Part shown: in pieces, positions 30,371-33,600 of the stretch
Layout: each line of letters begins with the position of its first letter
Numbering within the stretch: the first letter of the stretch is position 1
From: Acidimicrobiia bacterium UBA4744
GTDB taxonomy: Bacteria > Actinomycetota > Acidimicrobiia > Spongiisociales > UBA4744
Assembly (NCBI GenBank): GCA_002403855.1
Contig: DHIO01000048.1
Location: forward strand, 163,251 to 196,850
Direction: 5' to 3'
Length of the DNA stretch: 33,600 bases
Made by a program: the position numbers and the translations under genes
The notes under the pieces: model-generated
What the model was told of the DNA's origin: nothing
The model's input: the letters and a program-made list of their open reading frames with translations, nothing else
Database searches by the model: none

Positions 30371-30376
30371 TAACCT
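30371..30376 (+). promoter_or_regulatory. -10 (TAACCT) of the YihY/BrkB gene, leaderless
   Basis: TAACCT is followed by six bases (GAGGAG) and ATG 30383. The GAGGAG abuts the ATG, so it is too close to work as a ribosome site and a leaderless start fits better. Confidence 0.55.
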
Positions 30377-30382
30377 GAGGAG

Positions 30383-31339
30383 ATGGCGGGTCAGCGATTG
30401 ATCGATCGAATCGGTGAAATGCCGGTCGTCAAGTTCTGGGTCCGGTTCAGTGCCGCCGGACCGGCGGTGCTGGCCGGCGCCATCGCCTACAACATCATCT
30501 TCGCCCTCGTTCCCGGCGGAATCGTGCTGTTCACTGCCGCTTCCTTCTTCGGGAGGACCAGGGAGGCGCAGGAGGAAACGGTGCGGGTGCTGTCGCTGAT
30601 CGCTCCCGAAGAAGTGGCCGACGAGATCAAGAACACTCTGGTGGCCGCCTCCGAGATCGTCACGGGCCGGGAAGGGATGGTGATCATCCTCGGCGCCGTC
30701 GTGGCCCTCTGGTTCGGGACCCGCGCCGTTCTCACCATCATGCGAGTACTCACCAGAGTGGAGGGGATCGATGAAGATCGACCCTGGTGGGAAACCCGTC
30801 TCATCGCCACCGGACTCACGATCGCCGTCGGCCTTGCCCTGGCTCTCTCGTCGGTGTTGATCATCGCCGGCGGAGCAATTCAAACGTGGCTCGACGACCT
30901 CACCGACGTGGCCTGGCCGGTCGACTTGTGGTCGGCACTTCGTCTACCTCTTGCCACGGGAGGGGTGCTGGCATTTTTCTGGCTGCTCTACCGTTTCGCA
31001 CCGCCCCGGCGCCTGCCGGGCACCTGGCTGGCGGCCTTCATGGCGACCGGGGGAATGGTCGGCCTGTCGCTCGGTTTGCAGTACTACCTGGACCGGGCCG
31101 GCGGCCTGGGCGCCACGTACGCAACCTTCGGGGCGGTCGGCCTGCTGTTGTTGTGGTTGTTCGTCGTGTCGTACCTGATCATCGTCTCGGGTTCGGTGGC
31201 GGCCGCCGCGGCGCGCCGCCACCAAGAACGACGCGCAGGCGCCGACACTACCGAGCAGGTGAAGCTCGGACTCGAGACGCTGGAGGAAGAGGTGGTGGGA
31301 GGGGCCCGAGCGAGAAACGGTGACGGCGATGTGGCGTGA
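30383..31339 (+). CDS. YihY/BrkB family membrane protein
   Basis: This is a 318-residue integral membrane protein with about six hydrophobic helices. The family motif near the N-terminus (AAGPAVLAGAIAYNIIFALVPG) and the long later segment VGLLLLWLFVVSYLIIVSGSV identify the YihY/UPF0761 (BrkB) family. The name 'ribonuclease BN' once used for this family is a historical error. The function is unsettled; transport or lipid flipping has been proposed. The C-terminal 55 residues are hydrophilic and acidic, ending RNGDGDVA. It is divergent from the PQQ-propeller lipoprotein gene, with the two starts 72 bases apart. ATG 30383 is preceded by TAACCT. Confidence 0.9.
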   Translation: MAGQRLIDRIGEMPVVKFWVRFSAAGPAVLAGAIAYNIIFALVPGGIVLFTAASFFGRTREAQEETVRVLSLIAPEEVADEIKNTLVAASEIVTGREGMVIILGAVVALWFGTRAVLTIMRVLTRVEGIDEDRPWWETRLIATGLTIAVGLALALSSVLIIAGGAIQTWLDDLTDVAWPVDLWSALRLPLATGGVLAFFWLLYRFAPPRRLPGTWLAAFMATGGMVGLSLGLQYYLDRAGGLGATYATFGAVGLLLLWLFVVSYLIIVSGSVAAAAARRHQERRAGADTTEQVKLGLETLEEEVVGGARARNGDGDVA

Positions 31340-31496
31340 TCGGGCGGTCTTCACCGGCTCTGAGGTTCTGGCCGGATTCCTTCCCCTTCGGTTGGCGACT
31401 CACGATCAACCGGTTGGGTGACGATAGGGAGGCCACCGCCGACTCTTGGCCAAAGATTCTTCTTCTGCCACCTAAAGTGTTCGTCTCCGGTGCCGA

Positions 31497-31515
31497 TGAC
31501 CACTGGTAGTGGTCA
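31497..31515 (+). promoter_or_regulatory. Perfect 8-bp palindrome ahead of the secreted-protein gene
   Basis: TGACCACT (31497-31504) and AGTGGTCA (31508-31515) form perfect arms around GGT. The element lies 24 bases before ATG 31540, upstream of a good AGGAG ribosome site. It can be an operator or an mRNA hairpin. TAAAGT (31473-31478) is a possible -10; if so, the palindrome is in the leader. Confidence 0.55.
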
Positions 31516-31539
31516 CCGTGAGTGAGATAGGAGTGCTCG

Positions 31540-32151
31540 ATGAAGTTGGTGAAGCGCTGGGGGATCATGGCGCTGGTTGCGCTGCTGGTGCTGGGGTCGA
31601 TGGGAGCGGCCCTGGCCGACGAGGGAGACGAACCGGAGACGGTCGAGGAAGCGGTCCCGTTTGGGGCGGATGACGGTTTTGCCCTCGAGTGGGTAGGAAG
31701 CCTCGTGAATTTCGTGTTCTACTGGGGTTCCGAGGCGGGCGAGGACGGTCTCGAAGGCGCCCCGCCGGAATGCGTGACGTCCGGAGAAGAGCCGGTCGCA
31801 GGAAGCATCTTCCTACCGGCGCCGGACCCCGACGAAGACTCGGGGGAATGCGTGGCGCTAGACATCGCCGGACCCAACGGTCAGGTCAACCACGGTTCGA
31901 TGGTGTCGGCGTTTGTGCACTGGCTGAAGGACGACGTCAATCTCGAGACGCTGTCGCTGACTTTCGAGGACATGCCCAACGGTAAGGGACGCTTCGTGAG
32001 TCAGGTCGCCAAATACGGTCTGGATGTGTCCGACCTTTCCGGTGACGGGGACGAGTCGGCGGCCGAAGCCGAAGAGGAAGACGGCGACGGACCTCCCGAC
32101 TGGGTCAAAGAGAAGAAAGCCGCCAAAGCCGAGGGCAAAGGCAAGAAGTAA
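31540..32151 (+). CDS. Acidic secreted protein of unknown function
   Basis: This 203-residue protein begins with a clear Sec signal peptide (MKLVKRWGIMALVALLVLGS, cleavage likely after ALA at about residue 26, before DEGDEPE). The mature part is very acidic and carries only two cysteines, at about 78 (PPECVTSG) and 103 (SGECVALD), which could form a disulfide. The middle holds QVNHGSMVSAFVHWLKDDV. The tail switches from Asp/Glu-rich (ESAAEAEEEDGDG) to Lys-rich (KAAKAEGKGKK). I do not recognise a domain. It is a stand-alone gene with a 200-base upstream region holding a perfect palindrome, and it is followed by a strong terminator. The charged tail suggests binding to the cell surface or to a polymer; this is an inference only. 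Confidence 0.78.
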   Translation: MKLVKRWGIMALVALLVLGSMGAALADEGDEPETVEEAVPFGADDGFALEWVGSLVNFVFYWGSEAGEDGLEGAPPECVTSGEEPVAGSIFLPAPDPDEDSGECVALDIAGPNGQVNHGSMVSAFVHWLKDDVNLETLSLTFEDMPNGKGRFVSQVAKYGLDVSDLSGDGDESAAEAEEEDGDGPPDWVKEKKAAKAEGKGKK

Positions 32152-32169
32152 CCCGCGACGATCTTGGCG

Positions 32170-32195
32170 AGAGGGCGGCCTCCGGGCCGCCCTCT
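32170..32195 (+). terminator. Strong hairpin terminator with a UCCG tetraloop
   Basis: An 11-bp perfect stem (32170-32180 and 32185-32195, AGAGGGCGGCC and its complement) closes on TCCG, a stable UNCG-type tetraloop with a C-G closing pair. Only two Ts follow. It separates the secreted-protein gene from the convergent methyltransferase and may serve both strands. Confidence 0.8.
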
Positions 32196-33056
32196 TCACG
32201 TGCCCAGGACGGCGCGGGCTGCGGCGATTCGCCGTTCGGCAGCCTCCGCATACTCGGGGTTGAGTTCGTAGCCGACGTAGCGGCGGCCGGTTTCGACGGC
32301 CGCCACGGCGGTGGAGCCGCTGCCCATGAAGGGGTCGAGCACCAGTTCGTCGAGGTAGGTGTAGAGCTCGATGAACCGGCGGGGAAGCTCAACCGGGAAG
32401 GGGGCCGGATGTTGCACCCGTGCGGCCGATTCGGCGGCAATCTCCCAGATCGACAGCGTATTGGCCATGAAGTCTTCTGCCCCGATGGTCGTCTCGCCGC
32501 GCCGAACACGATCGAAACGGCCCTTGGAGAAGACCAAGCAGTACTCGTGGATGTCGCGCACGACCGGGTTCGAAGGCGAGCGCCAGCTTCCCCAGGCACA
32601 ATTGCCGTTGGCTCCCCTGCTCTTCTGCCAGATGATCTCGCCTCGCATGAAGAACCCGGCTTCCAGCATTCGAGCCGTGACCAGGTGAGAAAGCGGAACG
32701 TAGGGGCGCCGTCCGAGATTGGCCACGTTCACGACTGCCCGGCCGCCCGGCTCGAGAACCCGCCGGGTTTCGGCGAATACCTTGGACAGCATGTCGAGGT
32801 AGTCCTCGAACGAACCGTCCGAGTCGTAGTCCTTCCCAACGTGATAGGGCGGTGAGGTAACCATCAATGCCACGCTGGCGTCGGGCAGTTGATCCATACA
32901 CACCGACGATTGGACCAGGATCTCGTCTACCAGCGGACTGTCGGCAACGGCCGTGTCGGTCGTTTCCCGAATGGAGACCAGGCCGCGGTTGTAGAAGGGT
33001 GACGCGTCGTGGCTCTCCCGCTTGCCGGTACCGAACTTGGCTGTCTCTGTTCCCAT
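32196..33056 (-). CDS. Site-specific DNA methyltransferase (N6-adenine or N4-cytosine, beta class)
   Basis: This is a 286-residue S-adenosylmethionine-dependent enzyme. Catalytic motif IV is TSPPYHVGKDY (67 onwards), and the SAM-binding motif I, DPFMGSGSTAVAA, follows near residue 240; motif IV before I is the beta-class order. The TSPPY form occurs in both m4C and m6A enzymes. The target-recognition region between them includes WQKSRGANGNCAWGSWRSPS. ATG 33056 is preferred over GTG 33086 because GGAAGAGG lies just upstream. There is no restriction endonuclease in the visible neighbourhood (a secreted peptidase is divergent; a secreted protein converges), so it looks like an orphan, possibly epigenetic or replication-linked. 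Only about 540 bases remain on its far side, so a partner beyond the window cannot be excluded. Confidence 0.92.
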   Translation of the reverse strand: MGTETAKFGTGKRESHDASPFYNRGLVSIRETTDTAVADSPLVDEILVQSSVCMDQLPDASVALMVTSPPYHVGKDYDSDGSFEDYLDMLSKVFAETRRVLEPGGRAVVNVANLGRRPYVPLSHLVTARMLEAGFFMRGEIIWQKSRGANGNCAWGSWRSPSNPVVRDIHEYCLVFSKGRFDRVRRGETTIGAEDFMANTLSIWEIAAESAARVQHPAPFPVELPRRFIELYTYLDELVLDPFMGSGSTAVAAVETGRRYVGYELNPEYAEAAERRIAAARAVLGT

Positions 33057-33214
33057 GACGACCTCTTCCAGGGCGAGGTTAGCCACCGGCGATGGTGGCC
33101 CCCGGTTTTCGGATCCTGCGTCTGGCAGAAGATGTCAGATGGATGTTTGGATCCTTCACCGCTATGGTCGACGAGACCCGGCCTTCCGGTCGGGCTTATT
33201 GGAACGGTTAACGA

Positions 33215-33600
33215 ATGGTGGTTCGAAGCGTATTCGCCGGCTTCGTCGCAGCATTGGTGATCCTCACTTCGGTGGTTTCGTCCGCGGCAGCGGGCGATGA
33301 CCTGTATCTGCGCTTCCCTCAGCTCGACGAACAGACCGAGTTCGGCGACAGCTGGGGTGACGGCCGGTCCGATTTGCGAACCCACCAGGGGATCGACCTG
33401 ATGGGGACCAAGCTGGCTCCGGTCGTTGCGGTGCTCGACGGCGTGGTTGACGCCATGCACAATGGCGACCGATCGGGCTACTACGTCAAGATCGACCACG
33501 AGGGCGGTACGAGTTCCTGGTACATGCACCTCAACAACGACACGCCGGGTACCGATGACGGACGGGGCGGGCCGGAGTACGCGTTTGCCGAGGGTCTCGA
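33215..33600 (+). CDS. Secreted M23-family metallopeptidase, N-terminal part
   Basis: The frame starts at ATG 33215 and runs off the right edge, with 128 residues visible. The N-terminus MVVRSVFAGFVAALVILTSV then VSSAAAGDD is a signal peptide. The core FGDSWGDGRSDLRTHQGIDL holds the zinc motif HxxxD (HQGID), followed by VVAVLDGVV, YYVKIDHEGG and SWYMHL, all typical of the peptidase M23 (LytM/lysostaphin) fold, which cleaves peptidoglycan cross-bridges or acts as an amidase activator. Length and any C-terminal wall-binding repeats are beyond the window. It is divergent from the methyltransferase gene, with 158 bases between starts and no clear -10. Confidence 0.87.
   Translation, partial: MVVRSVFAGFVAALVILTSVVSSAAAGDDLYLRFPQLDEQTEFGDSWGDGRSDLRTHQGIDLMGTKLAPVVAVLDGVVDAMHNGDRSGYYVKIDHEGGTSSWYMHLNNDTPGTDDGRGGPEYAFAEGL

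Noticed and set aside
33160..33195. CCCGGCC-TTCC-GGTCGGG stem ahead of the M23 gene, as a terminator
   Set aside because: The stem includes a wobble pair, no T run follows, and no gene ends upstream of it on that strand.

Overview
The window is about 33.6 kb of GC-rich DNA, densely packed with genes, most separated by fewer than 50 bases. It looks chromosomal and actinobacterial. The signs are a DevS/DevR-type two-component pair, a CsoR-family regulator, a menaquinone pathway, an OtsA/OtsB/TreS-maltokinase trehalose gene set, and many start codons lying 6-8 bases after a TANNNT -10 element, which marks leaderless mRNAs. A lineage such as Acidimicrobiia is plausible, but that is an inference. 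I saw no rRNA, tRNA, CRISPR array, phage or insertion sequence. Region 1 (1-7733) is a stress block. A partial sulfide:quinone-reductase-like flavoprotein, a DUF302 protein and a CsoR-family repressor with a clear palindromic operator are followed by a P2A-type (Ca2+-ATPase-like) pump and an Hsp20 chaperone. Then comes a divergent pair of a single-GAF sensor kinase and a NarL-type regulator, the latter co-transcribed with a universal stress protein and a CBS-BON protein. These are the same families that make up much of the mycobacterial DosR dormancy regulon, here side by side. Region 2 (7745-20017) carries most menaquinone genes (menF, menD, menH, menA, menB, menE) plus one alpha/beta hydrolase. 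Between menH and menA sits a two-gene unit: a beta-phosphoglucomutase/trehalose-phosphatase fusion overlapping a GH65 gene. Together they match the domain order of the single long mycobacterial protein OtsB1. menC is not in the window. Region 3 (20066-25275) holds an ArfB-type ribosome-rescue hydrolase, otsA, and a large TreS-maltokinase fusion. With the otsB unit, this gives synthesis from UDP-glucose, interconversion with maltose, maltose-1-phosphate formation and a possible phosphorolytic breakdown within 13 kb. Region 4 (25286-33600) is mixed: an ACT-domain protein, a LON-domain protein, a DUF6941-like protein, a two-gene ABC exporter, a Thr-rich PQQ-propeller lipoprotein and a YihY/BrkB membrane protein. 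It ends with an uncharacterised acidic secreted protein behind a perfect hairpin, a solitary DNA methyltransferase, and the start of a secreted M23 peptidase cut by the window end. The most interesting signals are the clustered dormancy-type module with a kinase that keeps a putative heme-ligand histidine, the compact bidirectional leaderless promoters, and the split OtsB1.
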